From Flavobacterium sp. HJ-32-4 (GTDB taxonomy: Bacteria; Bacteroidota; Bacteroidia; Flavobacteriales; Flavobacteriaceae), in contig NZ_CP092832.1 in the NCBI RefSeq assembly GCF_022532105.1, forward strand, positions 1-64,000: a DNA stretch of 64,000 nucleotides, written 5' to 3'. Position numbers and translations under genes: made by a program. Each line of letters opens with the position of its first letter. Position 1 is the stretch's first letter. Of the stretch, positions 1 to 8,437 are shown in pieces. The notes below the pieces were generated by a model. The model did no database searches. It had not been told where the DNA came from and saw only the letters and a program-made list of their open reading frames with translations.

Positions 1-1428
1 ATGGAGAAAACTGCTCAATCGGTATGGGAAAACTGTCTTCTTTTCATAAAGGACAATATCCAGGAACAGGCCTACAAAACCTGGTTCGAGCCCATCAAAT
101 CGGTTGAGCTGACTGACAATGCATTATACATCCAGGTTCCGAGCAAATTCTTTTACGAATGGCTGGAGGAACACTATGTAAAATTGCTCAAGGTCGCGCT
201 TACCAAAGAACTCGGGAAAAGCGCGAAGTTACTCTATAAAATCAAGATGGAAAACACCTACGGCAACAAACAGCCCTTCACCGAGCAGTTGCCGTCGGCC
301 CACCGTCCACCCGTTAAAGCCCAGGAGGTCGATGCCCCGTTCCGTAACCTCAACCCAGAGGTCAAGAACCCTTTCGTCATCCCAGGCATCCGAAACCTGA
401 AAATCGAATCGCAACTCAACGCCAATTACAGCTTTGAGAACTTCCTCGAAGGCGACTCAAATCGATTGGCGCGTTCCGCCGGTATGGCCGTCGCTAACAA
501 ACCGGGCGGCACCTCTTTCAACCCACTGCTGATCTTCGGCGGTGTCGGACTCGGAAAGACGCACCTCGCGCACGCGATCGGCGTCGAAATCAAAGACAAA
601 TACCCGGAGAAGACCGTCCTCTACATTTCAGCGGAAGTCTTCACCCAGCAATACATCGATTCGGTTAAGAAAAACAACCGTAACGATTTCATCCACTTTT
701 ACCAGCTTATCGACGTCCTGATCATCGATGACGTACAATTCCTGTCGGGCAAAACCGGCACACAGGATGTGTTTTTCCACATCTTCAACTACCTGCACCA
801 GAATGGCAAACAGGTCATCCTGACGTCTGACAAAGCACCCGTCGACATGCAGGACATCGAACAACGCCTGCTGTCGCGTTTCAAATGGGGACTCTCCGCC
901 GAGTTGCACCAACCCGACTATGAGACCCGGATTTCCATCCTGAAGAACATCCTCTACCGTGACGGCGTCGACATGCCCGATGAAATCGTCGAATATGTAG
1001 CACGCAACATCAAAACCAACGTGCGCGAACTCGAAGGAGCCATTATCTCCCTCATCGCGCAATCGTCGTTCAATAAAAAGGAAGTCACGCTCGACCTCGC
1101 CAAAACGGTGGTCGAAAAGTTTGTCAAGAACGTCAAACGCGAGATTTCAATCGAGTATATCCAGAAGGTCGTATCCGACTACTTCCAACTCGATATCGAC
1201 ACCTTGCAGTCGAAAACCCGCAAGCGCCACGTCGTGCAGGCACGCCAACTCGCCATGTTCTTCGCCAAGAAGTTCACCAAAGCGTCACTCGCCAACATCG
1301 GATCGCAAATCGGTGACCGCGACCACGCGACAGTGCTGCACGCCTGTAAAACGGTCGATAACCTCGTCTCTACCGACAAACAATTCAAGAAGTTTGTCGA
1401 TGACATCCACAAGAAACTGTCGCTCTAA
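1..1428 (+). CDS. dnaA: Chromosomal replication initiator protein DnaA
   Basis: Initiates chromosome replication by binding DnaA boxes and opening the origin as an ATP-bound filament, then helping load the helicase. The 475-residue product is of normal length. Domain I spans about residues 1-85 and a short linker follows. The AAA+ domain carries Walker A GGVGLGKT at 180-187 (K186) and Walker B with IIDD at 241-244. Domain IV at the C-terminus has the DnaA signature GDRDHATV at 438-445, which contacts the DnaA box. ATG is the first base of the window, so promoter and any adjacent origin lie outside. The stop overlaps the next ATG by 1 nt (TAATG), so it is translationally coupled to the phosphatase gene. 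Identification rests on domain order and signature motifs and is secure. Confidence 0.99.
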   Translation: MEKTAQSVWENCLLFIKDNIQEQAYKTWFEPIKSVELTDNALYIQVPSKFFYEWLEEHYVKLLKVALTKELGKSAKLLYKIKMENTYGNKQPFTEQLPSAHRPPVKAQEVDAPFRNLNPEVKNPFVIPGIRNLKIESQLNANYSFENFLEGDSNRLARSAGMAVANKPGGTSFNPLLIFGGVGLGKTHLAHAIGVEIKDKYPEKTVLYISAEVFTQQYIDSVKKNNRNDFIHFYQLIDVLIIDDVQFLSGKTGTQDVFFHIFNYLHQNGKQVILTSDKAPVDMQDIEQRLLSRFKWGLSAELHQPDYETRISILKNILYRDGVDMPDEIVEYVARNIKTNVRELEGAIISLIAQSSFNKKEVTLDLAKTVVEKFVKNVKREISIEYIQKVVSDYFQLDIDTLQSKTRKRHVVQARQLAMFFAKKFTKASLANIGSQIGDRDHATVLHACKTVDNLVSTDKQFKKFVDDIHKKLSL

Positions 1429-1892
1429 TGCCCACCAGGATCTTAATGGTCTGTCTCGGTAATATCTGTCGGTCTCCGCTGGCAGAAGGTATTCTCGCAT
1501 CCAAGTTACCCCGCGACGAATTCAAAGTCGACTCCGCCGGAACCGGAAGCTACCACGTAGGAAGCCAACCCGACAAACGCTCGATCAATATCGCCCAACA
1601 ACGCGGACTCGACATCTCGGCCCAACGCGCGCGACAATTCACCGTGGATGATTTCCACCGCTACGACCACATTTTCGTAATGGACCAAAGCAACCTCCGC
1701 GATGTGCTGCGCCTGGCCCCGAACGACGAAATGAAACAGAAAGTACGGCTCATTCTCGATGCTATCTTTCCGGGCGAGAACGTGGATGTGCCCGATCCGT
1801 ATTTCGGACTCGACAACGGCTTCGCGACCGTTTACGATATGCTCGACGAAGCATGTGACGTGATCGCGCAACGACTCCAATCCGGGTCCTGA
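1428..1892 (+). CDS. Low molecular weight protein-tyrosine phosphatase
   Basis: Cytosolic phosphatase of the LMW-PTP family, which hydrolyses phosphotyrosine through a cysteinyl-phosphate intermediate; ArsC-like reductases share the fold. The catalytic P-loop C-x5-R-S sits at the N-terminus as CLGNICRS, with nucleophile C9 and R15. The general acid is in the DPY motif at 123-125 (D123). The 154-residue length is typical. The gene starts inside the dnaA stop codon and its own stop overlaps the next start (TGATG), so three genes form one translationally coupled unit. The tandem P-loop plus DPY favour phosphatase over arsenate reductase. Its substrate is unknown; a link to replication is suggested only by operon position. 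Confidence 0.95.
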   Translation: MPTRILMVCLGNICRSPLAEGILASKLPRDEFKVDSAGTGSYHVGSQPDKRSINIAQQRGLDISAQRARQFTVDDFHRYDHIFVMDQSNLRDVLRLAPNDEMKQKVRLILDAIFPGENVDVPDPYFGLDNGFATVYDMLDEACDVIAQRLQSGS

Positions 1893-2605
1893 TGAAACCG
1901 ACCGGACACCTTTACCTCATCCCTACCCTCCTCGGCGACACCCCGCCCGACGATGTGCTGCCCCACACCGTGCGCCGTTCCGTCGAAACCATCGACACCT
2001 ACATCGTTGAAAACGAGAAGACCGCCCGAAAGTTCATCAAGTCACTGGTACCCGATAAACCACAGCCTTCGCTTCGGTTGTCGACCCTGAACAAACATAC
2101 CGCCGCCACCGAACACCGCGAAATGCTCGCGCCATGCAGAGAGGGTATCCACGTCGGACTCATGAGCGAAGCGGGCTGCCCCGGGGTAGCTGATCCCGGC
2201 GCCGACATCGTCCGGATTGCCCACGAAACGGGTATTAAAGTAGTGCCGCTCGTAGGCCCCTCCTCCCTTCTCATGGCCATCATGGCCTCCGGAATGAACG
2301 GTCAGCGGTTCGCCTTCAACGGCTACCTGCCCATCGACAAAGCCGAAAAGAAAGCCGCCCTGCGCCAACTCGAACGCTTGTCGGCCGAAAGAGACCAATC
2401 GCAACTCTTCATCGAAACGCCGTACCGCAACAATAAAATGCTCGAAGATATACTCGAAGCCATCCAGCCCTCGACCTACCTTTGCATCGCAGCCGACATC
2501 ACCCTTCCTACCGAGTACATCCGCACACTCCGCGCCTCCGAATGGCGCCGCGAAAAAGTCGACCTCAACAAACGACCGGCGATCTTCATCCTCCATAAAA
2601 TGTAA
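1892..2605 (+). CDS. SAM-dependent methyltransferase, tetrapyrrole methylase/RsmI-like family
   Basis: Predicted S-adenosylmethionine-dependent methyltransferase of the tetrapyrrole (corrin/porphyrin) methylase fold. RsmI, which 2'-O-methylates C1402 of 16S rRNA, is in the same superfamily. The 237-residue protein begins with a LYLIPTLLGD strand-loop and has the SAM-site segment SEAGCPGVADPGA followed by VVPLVGPSSLLMAIMASG, both characteristic of RsmI relatives. At 237 residues it is shorter than typical RsmI (about 280), so it may be the second paralogue that Bacteroidetes carry, with an unassigned substrate. The start overlaps the phosphatase stop by 1 nt, and a bidirectional hairpin terminator follows at once. 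The family call is strong; the target is open. Confidence 0.9.
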   Translation: MKPTGHLYLIPTLLGDTPPDDVLPHTVRRSVETIDTYIVENEKTARKFIKSLVPDKPQPSLRLSTLNKHTAATEHREMLAPCREGIHVGLMSEAGCPGVADPGADIVRIAHETGIKVVPLVGPSSLLMAIMASGMNGQRFAFNGYLPIDKAEKKAALRQLERLSAERDQSQLFIETPYRNNKMLEDILEAIQPSTYLCIAADITLPTEYIRTLRASEWRREKVDLNKRPAIFILHKM

Positions 2606-2632
2606 AAACCCGCCCGAAAAGGCAGGTTTTAT
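2604..2632. terminator. Bidirectional intrinsic terminator after the dnaA operon
   Basis: Stem AAAACCCGCC / GGCAGGTTTT with a CGAAAA loop and one internal mismatch, beginning at the stop codon of the methyltransferase gene. On the plus strand it ends in TTTT; on the minus strand the stem runs into TTTTT, so it could also stop transcripts arriving from the lysozyme-like gene. Confidence 0.75.
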
Positions 2633-2635
2633 AGT

Positions 2636-2790
2636 GTTTGGGCGCGTCCCAACGCGGGACGTACGTCGTTTCGTCAAATGATAAACAGCGTTGGGTCGGG
2701 CTTTCCGCTACAAGTCCTCGCGTTACCGATTGCCATCGGCACCGCTGTGGGCTTTCCGCTGCAATCCCTCGCGCGGATCCCCGCAGGGAA
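2636..2790. repeat. REP-like intergenic element with duplicated GGGCTTTCCGCT core
   Basis: Noncoding stretch between two convergent genes, denser in G+C than its surroundings. It has a small hairpin CGTCCC-AACG-CGGGACG near 2646-2661. The core GGGCTTTCCGCT occurs twice, at 2698-2709 and 2749-2760, each followed by a variant of RCAA-TCCCTCGCG. From memory, this 'GGGCGCGTCCC ... GGGCTTTCCGCT' composition resembles an abundant intergenic repeat in Flavobacterium genomes, but copy number cannot be tested from one window. Short ORFs across it have no protein-like features. Confidence 0.5.
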
Positions 2791-2792
2791 AC

Positions 2793-3434
2793 TTATCGGA
2801 TCACCGGATTTTCCTGGGGCACGATGTGCGAGGTATCGTAACCACCATATCGTTTCAGATAACTCCTTAGTGACGTTCCAAATCCGTCAACAATCCGGCG
2901 CTTGCCGTTTGAGCGCAGGTATTTCTTAACTGCTCCCGCACCTACAAGGTGCGCCGCCGCCAACATGCCCGATTCCGTAATGCGAACACCTCCGACAATC
3001 TTGCCTTCATAGGCCATGATCTCGTCGCGAAGCAGCCATTTGTTCTTGGCACACAAAGCCGAAAAAGCTTTCTCCTGCAACACCGGATCTTTCAGGAACG
3101 AACTCCGGTCGGTAATCCCAATCGACTGCAAAGCGCTCGTACCGAACTGGTATTTGCCCATGAAGCCGTAGCGGTTCACCAGCTTATACTGACCCTGCGA
3201 TTCCTTATAGGCCAGACTCTCCTTATACCCCACGAACGTACGTCCGGTGGCCAGAAGTGTCGAATTGGAAAGTGGATAATCAGATTGGTCTTCCGACGGG
3301 AAATTGCCGCCTAAGCGGTCGCCATCGGTAAAGTAAAACCAGGAAAGGTCGCCCCTGTCGAGAGGCTTAAATCCAGACGCGATGAACGCGACAATGAGGG
3401 TAAGGCTTGCGTAATAAATCCATTTCTTCAGCAT
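2793..3434 (-). CDS. Lysozyme-like / lytic transglycosylase-like membrane-anchored protein
   Basis: The 213-residue product has an N-terminal hydrophobic segment (about residues 5-22), either a signal peptide or an anchor, so it should act in the periplasm. The segment around YKESQGQYKLVN-RYGFMGKYQFG matches the pattern of transglycosylase/lysozyme-fold enzymes, where a Glu in E-S-x-G is the acid catalyst and the G-x-x-G-x-Y-Q-F part lines the cleft. A later AAHLVGAGAVKKYL helix also fits. I see no LysM or SH3 binding domain. The gene stands alone, with a TAnnTTTG -7 element 48 nt upstream. The likely role is peptidoglycan cleavage, inferred from fold motifs only. Confidence 0.7.
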   Translation of the reverse strand: MLKKWIYYASLTLIVAFIASGFKPLDRGDLSWFYFTDGDRLGGNFPSEDQSDYPLSNSTLLATGRTFVGYKESLAYKESQGQYKLVNRYGFMGKYQFGTSALQSIGITDRSSFLKDPVLQEKAFSALCAKNKWLLRDEIMAYEGKIVGGVRITESGMLAAAHLVGAGAVKKYLRSNGKRRIVDGFGTSLRSYLKRYGGYDTSHIVPQENPVIR

Positions 3435-3481
3435 ACTTTGGTTTTCTCCAGGTCTGTCACCCCATGGAATTACTGCGGGGG

Positions 3482-3489
3482 CAAAGATA
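3482..3489 (-). promoter_or_regulatory. Bacteroidetes -7 promoter element for the lysozyme-like gene
   Basis: Minus strand reads TATCTTTG, an exact TAnnTTTG, about 48 nt before the ATG at 3434. No good TTG -33 box is present at the usual 19-nt spacing, so confidence is limited. Confidence 0.45.
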
Positions 3490-3532
3490 CAACTATTTCT
3501 GAAAACCTGTATACCAGCGAGTTAAGGGAATC

Positions 3533-4441
3533 CTAAAAATACACCCAATGCCAGTAAGCCCCTTGCGAGCCCTTTATTTCCAAGGCCGGAGCCGGAACCT
3601 TAAGCGTGTTGAACAACGAAAAAAGCGTCTTAAGTGTATGCGAACGGGTCGGTATCCGGGTCAAATCGACATCGAGACTTAGGTAAAATTGCCGCATTCG
3701 CTGCTTATCCGGAAAAAAGACGGTATTCACCAATCGGTCTTCTCCCGTAATCATCCCCGTCGCGCCATATCCTACCGCCACATTCAGCCAGGCAGGCAGC
3801 GCCTCGATCTTCGTAAACGACTTCAGGTTCAAGGATAACCAATAGGTTTGCCCGTTGTAGTCTTTTAGCACCTGCTCTGGCAACGTACTACCCAAGGCAT
3901 CGGGTCGCGCCCCAGCATAGACTGTTGTATGGAACGAAAACTTCGGGACGATGCGTTGCTCCTTCCACATCAATTCCTGCGACACATAAAGGGCCGTGCC
4001 AGCAGCATTCGCCACCACGTCACCCCATGAAGCACCCCATTTGGCCGAGTAGCCATCCATTACCTCAACGGCGGAAAGAAATACAAAACCCAGGGTCGCG
4101 CCATAGAGCAACTGGCTTTTCCGGCTCGCCCCACTCCATTGCAACACATCCGAACCGATACGCCCCAAATGGTAGGCTGAGAACACGTGTCCGGCCTTAT
4201 CCATCTGCAGCCACTCTGCATTATCGTCTATAAAGTGAAAATCCGATCGCGGGTAGTCGGCATACCACACCTGGTTCAGGGCCGCCAAGGTCGCAGCGGC
4301 ACCCACGGCCTCGGTAATGACAACCGTATTCCGTCGGCCGCTATCGAGACTATCGGCGGGTGTAAGAAACCGCTCGACGGTTCCCTGTCCGAAAAATGGC
4401 AACGCCCATAAAGCAATGAGCCATCGACCCCATTTTCCCAT
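3533..4441 (-). CDS. DUF2279 family envelope protein
   Basis: The 302-residue protein has a short N-terminal signal-like hydrophobic run ending near ALPFFGQ. The N-terminal half holds the DUF2279 (YfiM-like) segment: Q-M-D-K-A-G-H near residue 79, AYHLGRIGSD, a hydrophobic AVEVMDGYSAKWGASWGD stretch and DVVANAAGTALY. The C-terminal half is rich in alternating beta-type residues and ends in aromatics (HWVYF), which suggests an outer-membrane association. Function is unknown. It is last in the overlapping dapF-GNAT-mltG-DUF2279 operon, its ATG overlapping the mltG stop by 1 nt, so an envelope or wall-related role is plausible by context only. Confidence 0.75.
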   Translation of the reverse strand: MGKWGRWLIALWALPFFGQGTVERFLTPADSLDSGRRNTVVITEAVGAAATLAALNQVWYADYPRSDFHFIDDNAEWLQMDKAGHVFSAYHLGRIGSDVLQWSGASRKSQLLYGATLGFVFLSAVEVMDGYSAKWGASWGDVVANAAGTALYVSQELMWKEQRIVPKFSFHTTVYAGARPDALGSTLPEQVLKDYNGQTYWLSLNLKSFTKIEALPAWLNVAVGYGATGMITGEDRLVNTVFFPDKQRMRQFYLSLDVDLTRIPTRSHTLKTLFSLFNTLKVPAPALEIKGSQGAYWHWVYF

Positions 4442-5475
4442 TACCGCTTGATGCCCTGGCTATTGATCCAGGCTACGTATTTCCGGCGGTTGACCTCGTG
4501 TTGGGCGGGTGTCACCGCAAATTCATGGTACCCAAAACGCTCGACGGAGGCACAGAAATAGAGGTAGTTGTGCTTCTCCGGATGCAATACCGCTTCGATA
4601 GCCGAAATGTCGGGCATGGCGATAGGCCCTGGCGGCAACCCGCCGTACATATACATATTATAGGGTGAATCAACGGCCAGATCTTTGTTTAACACCCGTT
4701 TGATCACCTGGGCAAAATCCCCTGATTTGCGTTTTACAGCATAGATGACCGTAGGATCCGCCTCGAGTTTCATCCCGATTTTCAGTCGGTTCAGGTAAAC
4801 ACCCGCTACACGAGGCCTTTCGTCCGACTTCACCGTTTCCTTATGTACGATGGCAGCCAAAGCCGATACCTGCAATGGCGTCAGATTCTGCGCCTCGGCA
4901 GCCGCCTTGCGGTCGGGCGTCCAGAATTTCTGATACTCCGACAACATGCGGTCGCGGAAGGTGACGGCATCGGTGTTCCAGAAAATCTCATACGAATTGG
5001 GCACGAACATACTCAACACATTATCAGGCGTAAACCCGTTCGTATCCAAAAAGGCCGGATCGGTAAACGCCGTCATTAGCGAGGTGCTGTCTGCTTCAAT
5101 CTGGCCCGCGATGCGTCCGGCAAGGTCTTCGAGCCGCTCCTGGTTGTTGAATGCCAGATGCAGCGGTTTGTTTTGACGGAGCGCCACGACGATTTCGTTG
5201 TTGTTCATCCCTTTCGTCAGCAGGAAACGACCGGGTTTGACGTTCCGGTCATATTTCTTAAGCTCGGCTACCGAACGGAATTTATCGAGGTTGTCTACAT
5301 AAGGTGTCAGCAATTTCACGACGCTTTCAAAATTGCTGCCAGTCGGGATTTCGACGTATAGCTCTTTTTCGTCGAACTTCGTATTGGACGTAAAAATCCG
5401 GACATAAAATATACCGGCCACAACGAGCAGCGCCAACAAGAGCACGCCGCCACCGATCAGTAGTTTCTTTTTCAT
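4441..5475 (-). CDS. mltG: Endolytic murein transglycosylase MltG
   Basis: Inner-membrane lytic transglycosylase that cuts nascent glycan strands and terminates their growth. The 344-residue protein has one N-terminal membrane segment (about 5-27) and a YceG-like domain. Catalytic Glu is E213 in IVHKET (209-214). Other family blocks are LEADPTVIYA at 237-246 and YGGLPPGPIAMP at 277-288. Length is normal. The start overlaps the GNAT stop by 4 nt (ATGA), and the stop overlaps the DUF2279 start. Co-transcription with dapF groups a wall-precursor gene with a wall-processing gene. The assignment is secure. Confidence 0.97.
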   Translation of the reverse strand: MKKKLLIGGGVLLLALLVVAGIFYVRIFTSNTKFDEKELYVEIPTGSNFESVVKLLTPYVDNLDKFRSVAELKKYDRNVKPGRFLLTKGMNNNEIVVALRQNKPLHLAFNNQERLEDLAGRIAGQIEADSTSLMTAFTDPAFLDTNGFTPDNVLSMFVPNSYEIFWNTDAVTFRDRMLSEYQKFWTPDRKAAAEAQNLTPLQVSALAAIVHKETVKSDERPRVAGVYLNRLKIGMKLEADPTVIYAVKRKSGDFAQVIKRVLNKDLAVDSPYNMYMYGGLPPGPIAMPDISAIEAVLHPEKHNYLYFCASVERFGYHEFAVTPAQHEVNRRKYVAWINSQGIKR

Positions 5476-5996
5476 TGGGTATGAATCAATTGGTAAAGTG
5501 CCTCATCGCGGTACCGTCCGTTGCGGAGGTTCCACTCGCGCTTCAGGCCGCAGGAGGCGAAGCCAAAAGTAGTAAAAAGCCGAATGCTCGCTTCGTTTTC
5601 CGGATCGATATTTGCGTAAAGCTGGTGCAGATGCAGGGTACGGAATGCATAATCGACCAATAACCCAAGCGCTTCCGTCCCGATTCCTTTTCCGCGTCCA
5701 GTCGCATCGCTAATCAAAATCCCGACGCCGGCCCGACGGTGCTGCGGATCGAAATCGAACAAATCGATAAGACCGAGCGGTCGTTGTGTCGCTACCTCTT
5801 CTATTAAAAGCCGTAGTTGTTTCGCTTCATAAATATCCTGGTGGGCGTTCTCGAGGTACTGCCGGATCAGGAAACGGCTGTAAGGTGTTTGGGTATGGCT
5901 GGCTTCCCAGATAGCCGTGTCGTTTTCGACCCGGTAGATGTAGTCAAGGTCTTCAGGCTCCAACGCCCGCAAATGGCAATGCGATCCGGTTAGCAT
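5472..5996 (-). CDS. GNAT family N-acetyltransferase, RimJ/RimL/SpeG-like
   Basis: Predicted acetyl-CoA-dependent N-acetyltransferase of 174 residues. It begins with the LRALEPEDLDYIYRVEND pattern of RimJ/RimL-type enzymes. The acetyl-CoA pyrophosphate loop is in ATGRGKGIGTEAL (Q/R-x-x-G-x-G/A type), and the C-terminal part has YANIDPENEASIRLFTTFGF, where N-x-x-S-x-x-L-x-x-x-x-G-F is the usual GNAT motif B. The substrate could be a polyamine or a protein N-terminus and is not readable here. It sits between dapF and mltG with 1-nt and 4-nt overlaps, so it is expressed with them. Confidence 0.9.
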   Translation of the reverse strand: MLTGSHCHLRALEPEDLDYIYRVENDTAIWEASHTQTPYSRFLIRQYLENAHQDIYEAKQLRLLIEEVATQRPLGLIDLFDFDPQHRRAGVGILISDATGRGKGIGTEALGLLVDYAFRTLHLHQLYANIDPENEASIRLFTTFGFASCGLKREWNLRNGRYRDEALYQLIHTQ

Positions 5997-6778
5997 CAGA
6001 TGTCAATTTGGCCCGAGAATACGAACTTCGCCGGACCGATCAGAAATACATCCTTAAACCCCTTCCCTTCCGGGCGGAATGAAACTTCCAATTGCCCGCC
6101 TTCCACCTCAAGCCCCACGCGGTGTGCCGTCGTCTGGCCCGTAGCGTACATGGCAAGTGCCACAGCTGTCGCCCCGGTGCCACATGACAGGGTTTCGTCT
6201 TCCACACCCCGCTCGTAGGTGCGGACGGCAAAACGTCCGTCGCCCAAAGCGGCTACAAAGTTGACGTTGCTGCCTTTGGCGCCGTACAGGTCCGAATAGC
6301 GGATCGCGGCCCCTTTCGATTTCACATCCAGGTGACGGAGATCGTCGACCATTTCGACATGATGGGGCGAGCCCGTGTCAAGAAATACGTAGTCTTTATT
6401 CACTGAAACATCCGCCACATCCTTCATCTGCAGTGACACGATACCGTCGCTGGATCGCCGGGCGTGATGCGGGCCATCCGTCGCGATGAAATAGGCCGTG
6501 TCGGTGATGAGTCCGAGTTGTGCGGCGAACGCCACCAGGCAACGTCCTCCGTTTCCGCACATACTGCTTTCGTTTCCATCGGAGTTGTAATATACCATAC
6601 GGAAATCCGCAGCACCCATTCCTTCCAGCAGGATCAAGCCATCCGCCCCAATTCCGAAACGCCGGTCACACAGTCGGGCGACCGTTGCGACGTCGTCTTT
6701 TGGGAAAAAACCCGACCGGTTGTCGATCATGACAAAGTCGTTGCCGGTGCCCTGGTATTTATGGAATTCAATCAGCAT
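5996..6778 (-). CDS. dapF: Diaminopimelate epimerase
   Basis: Interconverts LL- and meso-diaminopimelate in the lysine/peptidoglycan pathway, in the cytoplasm. The 260-residue protein has the two catalytic cysteines expected of a PLP-independent epimerase: C74 in MCGNGGRC and C199 in SCGTGATAVA. The N-terminal FHKYQGTGNDFVMID and the R-x-x-E-x-G region (YERGVEDETLSCG) also match. It is the first gene of a four-gene operon with overlaps, and its promoter region is shared back-to-back with the Deg protease gene. Meso-DAP made here would feed the wall handled by MltG downstream. Confidence 0.98.
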   Translation of the reverse strand: MLIEFHKYQGTGNDFVMIDNRSGFFPKDDVATVARLCDRRFGIGADGLILLEGMGAADFRMVYYNSDGNESSMCGNGGRCLVAFAAQLGLITDTAYFIATDGPHHARRSSDGIVSLQMKDVADVSVNKDYVFLDTGSPHHVEMVDDLRHLDVKSKGAAIRYSDLYGAKGSNVNFVAALGDGRFAVRTYERGVEDETLSCGTGATAVALAMYATGQTTAHRVGLEVEGGQLEVSFRPEGKGFKDVFLIGPAKFVFSGQIDI

Positions 6779-6798
6779 AGGAAGGTGGAATCTACCGA

Positions 6799-6828
6799 CA
6801 AATTTAATGAAAAGTTAATCCTTGTTAA
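6799..6828 (-). promoter_or_regulatory. Promoter of the dapF operon
   Basis: Minus-strand -7 element TAAATTTG at 6799-6806 (exact TAnnTTTG), preceded by 19 nt and TTA at 6826-6828 in place of the -33 TTG. The -7 element lies 20 nt before the dapF ATG, so the leader is very short. It is divergent from the protease promoter in the same 120-nt gap. Confidence 0.6.
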
Positions 6829-6845
6829 CCACGCGTTAAGTAGCG

Positions 6846-6875
6846 TTGCGAGAAATCCAAAACTTTATAATTTTA
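6846..6875 (+). promoter_or_regulatory. Promoter of the Deg/HtrA protease gene
   Basis: TTG at 6846-6848, a 19-nt spacer, then TAATTTTA at 6868-6875 (TAnnTTTG with one change). Geometry matches the Bacteroidetes primary sigma factor. It lies 23 nt upstream of the ATG at 6899. Confidence 0.6.
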
Positions 6876-6898
6876 GCTGCGTTTTTAACCCATAACTT

Positions 6899-8287
6899 AT
6901 GAAAAGAGTATCTGATTTGTTTTTGGTCGCTCTTTTGAGCGGCGGCGTCACGCTCGGCGCTTATAAACTGCTTTTTGAAAACGGGAACGACCGGAAATCG
7001 ATCGTGACCACAGCTACTGAAAGCCCGTATCGAGCGGTAGGCCTTTCATCGGAAGCCGTTGATTTTACGGATGCGGCTGACAAGGCGGTTCATACCGTCG
7101 TACACGTGAAGAACGTGTCGTATCGCACGGTCACCAACCCGATTATGGAATTCTTCTACGGCTATGGCGGTAACCAGACACAGGAGCAGGTCGGCACCGG
7201 CTCGGGTGTTATCATCTCGGAGGACGGCTACATCGTGACGAACAACCACGTCGTGAAGGACGCATCCGACTTGGAGATCACGCTGAATAACAAGAAAGTA
7301 TACAAAGCGAAACTCATCGGCACCGATTCCAAAATGGATATCGCCCTGTTGAAAATCGACGCCGATGAAAAACTGCCGTATGCGGTGTTTGCCGATTCGG
7401 ATAACGTGAAAGTGGGCGAATGGGTGCTGGCGGTCGGAAACCCGTACAACCTGAATTCGACCGTGACGGCGGGGATCATCTCGGCAAAAGCCCGTAATCT
7501 CGACACCAATGGCATCCAGTCGTTCATCCAGACGGATGCAGCGGTCAACCCGGGCAACAGCGGTGGTGCACTGGTAAATACACACGGCGAACTGATTGGC
7601 ATTAACACCATGATTTCGTCGATGACGGGTTCATATATCGGTTATTCGTTTGCCGTGCCCTCCAACATCGCCCGTAAGATTATCGAAGACCTGATGGAGT
7701 ACGGCAATGTCCAACGCGGCGTATTGGGCGTAAACGGTGCTGAAGTCAATGGCCCGTTCTCGAAAGAATACAAACTGAATGTCAGCGAGGGCTTCTACAT
7801 CGGAAGTGTCGAGAAAAATTCGGGTGCTGAAAAAGCAGGATTGAAAGAAGGGGATGTCATCACGAAAATCGACAACCGCGCCATTACGTCGTTTGCTGAC
7901 CTTTCGGGTTACATTAACACCAAACGTCCGGATGATAAAGTACAGGTGACCTTCGTCCGCGGAAGCGACACCAAGACCGTGACCGTTGCCCTGACGAAAA
8001 ACGAGTTCATCAGCAAGCAGTATAAAGGCATCGAATTCGAGAACATCACCGCCACCGATAAAAAGCGTTTCAACATCGGCTATGGCGTGAAGATCACGGA
8101 TGTTACCAACGCCCGACTGGCCCCGTATGCGCAGGACCTTAAGGGTGGTGTCATCCTACGGATCAACAATACGAAGATCATGGACGTCGAAACCGCTACG
8201 AAAATGCTATCAGGCGTCGACGACAATGAAAGCGTGCAAATTGAAATGTTAACGGCAAACGGACAGGTGGTACGTTTTATTCTCTAA
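6899..8287 (+). CDS. HtrA/Deg family periplasmic serine protease with two PDZ domains
   Basis: Periplasmic quality-control protease/chaperone that degrades or holds misfolded envelope proteins. The 462-residue protein has an N-terminal hydrophobic signal/anchor (about 7-24). A trypsin-like domain follows, with catalytic H117 in TNNHVV, D147 in DIALLK and S221 in NPGNSGGAL. PDZ1 covers about 265-370 (GFYIGSVEKNSGAEKAGLKEGD) and a more divergent PDZ2 about 375-462. Length is normal for DegP/DegQ types. It is transcribed alone between its own promoter and a strong terminator. The DegP/DegQ/DegS subtype cannot be fixed; two PDZ domains argue against DegS. Confidence 0.95.
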   Translation: MKRVSDLFLVALLSGGVTLGAYKLLFENGNDRKSIVTTATESPYRAVGLSSEAVDFTDAADKAVHTVVHVKNVSYRTVTNPIMEFFYGYGGNQTQEQVGTGSGVIISEDGYIVTNNHVVKDASDLEITLNNKKVYKAKLIGTDSKMDIALLKIDADEKLPYAVFADSDNVKVGEWVLAVGNPYNLNSTVTAGIISAKARNLDTNGIQSFIQTDAAVNPGNSGGALVNTHGELIGINTMISSMTGSYIGYSFAVPSNIARKIIEDLMEYGNVQRGVLGVNGAEVNGPFSKEYKLNVSEGFYIGSVEKNSGAEKAGLKEGDVITKIDNRAITSFADLSGYINTKRPDDKVQVTFVRGSDTKTVTVALTKNEFISKQYKGIEFENITATDKKRFNIGYGVKITDVTNARLAPYAQDLKGGVILRINNTKIMDVETATKMLSGVDDNESVQIEMLTANGQVVRFIL

Positions 8288-8306
8288 ATACCTCCTCTCT
8301 CCAAAA

Positions 8307-8335
8307 ACAAACCGGCTCGAAAGGGCCGGTTTTTA
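8307..8335 (+). terminator. Intrinsic terminator after the Deg protease gene
   Basis: Stem AAACCGGC / GCCGGTTT around TCGAAAGG, followed by TTTTT, 20 nt after the stop codon. Confidence 0.85.
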
Positions 8336-8380
8336 TTTGCAGAAATCGCAACGATAAAAGAATTTTATTGATAAATAAAT

Positions 8381-8411
8381 TTTACGAAAACGTTTGAAAT
8401 CGATAATTTTG
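8381..8411 (+). promoter_or_regulatory. Promoter of the GAPDH gene
   Basis: Exact -7 element TAATTTTG at 8404-8411, with TTTA at 8381-8384 at the correct 19-nt spacing as a near -33 box. It lies 26 nt upstream of the ATG at 8438, in a strongly AT-rich stretch. Confidence 0.65.
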
Positions 8412-8437
8412 CCGCAAATTGACAACACGGCAACATT

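Noticed and set aside
1..2605. oriC within the window
   Set aside because: No DnaA-box cluster or AT-rich unwinding region seen near dnaA; upstream sequence is outside the window.
2638..2929. Two small plus-strand ORFs after the dnaA operon
   Set aside because: They run through the REP-like element and into the opposite-strand lysozyme-like gene, and show no protein features.
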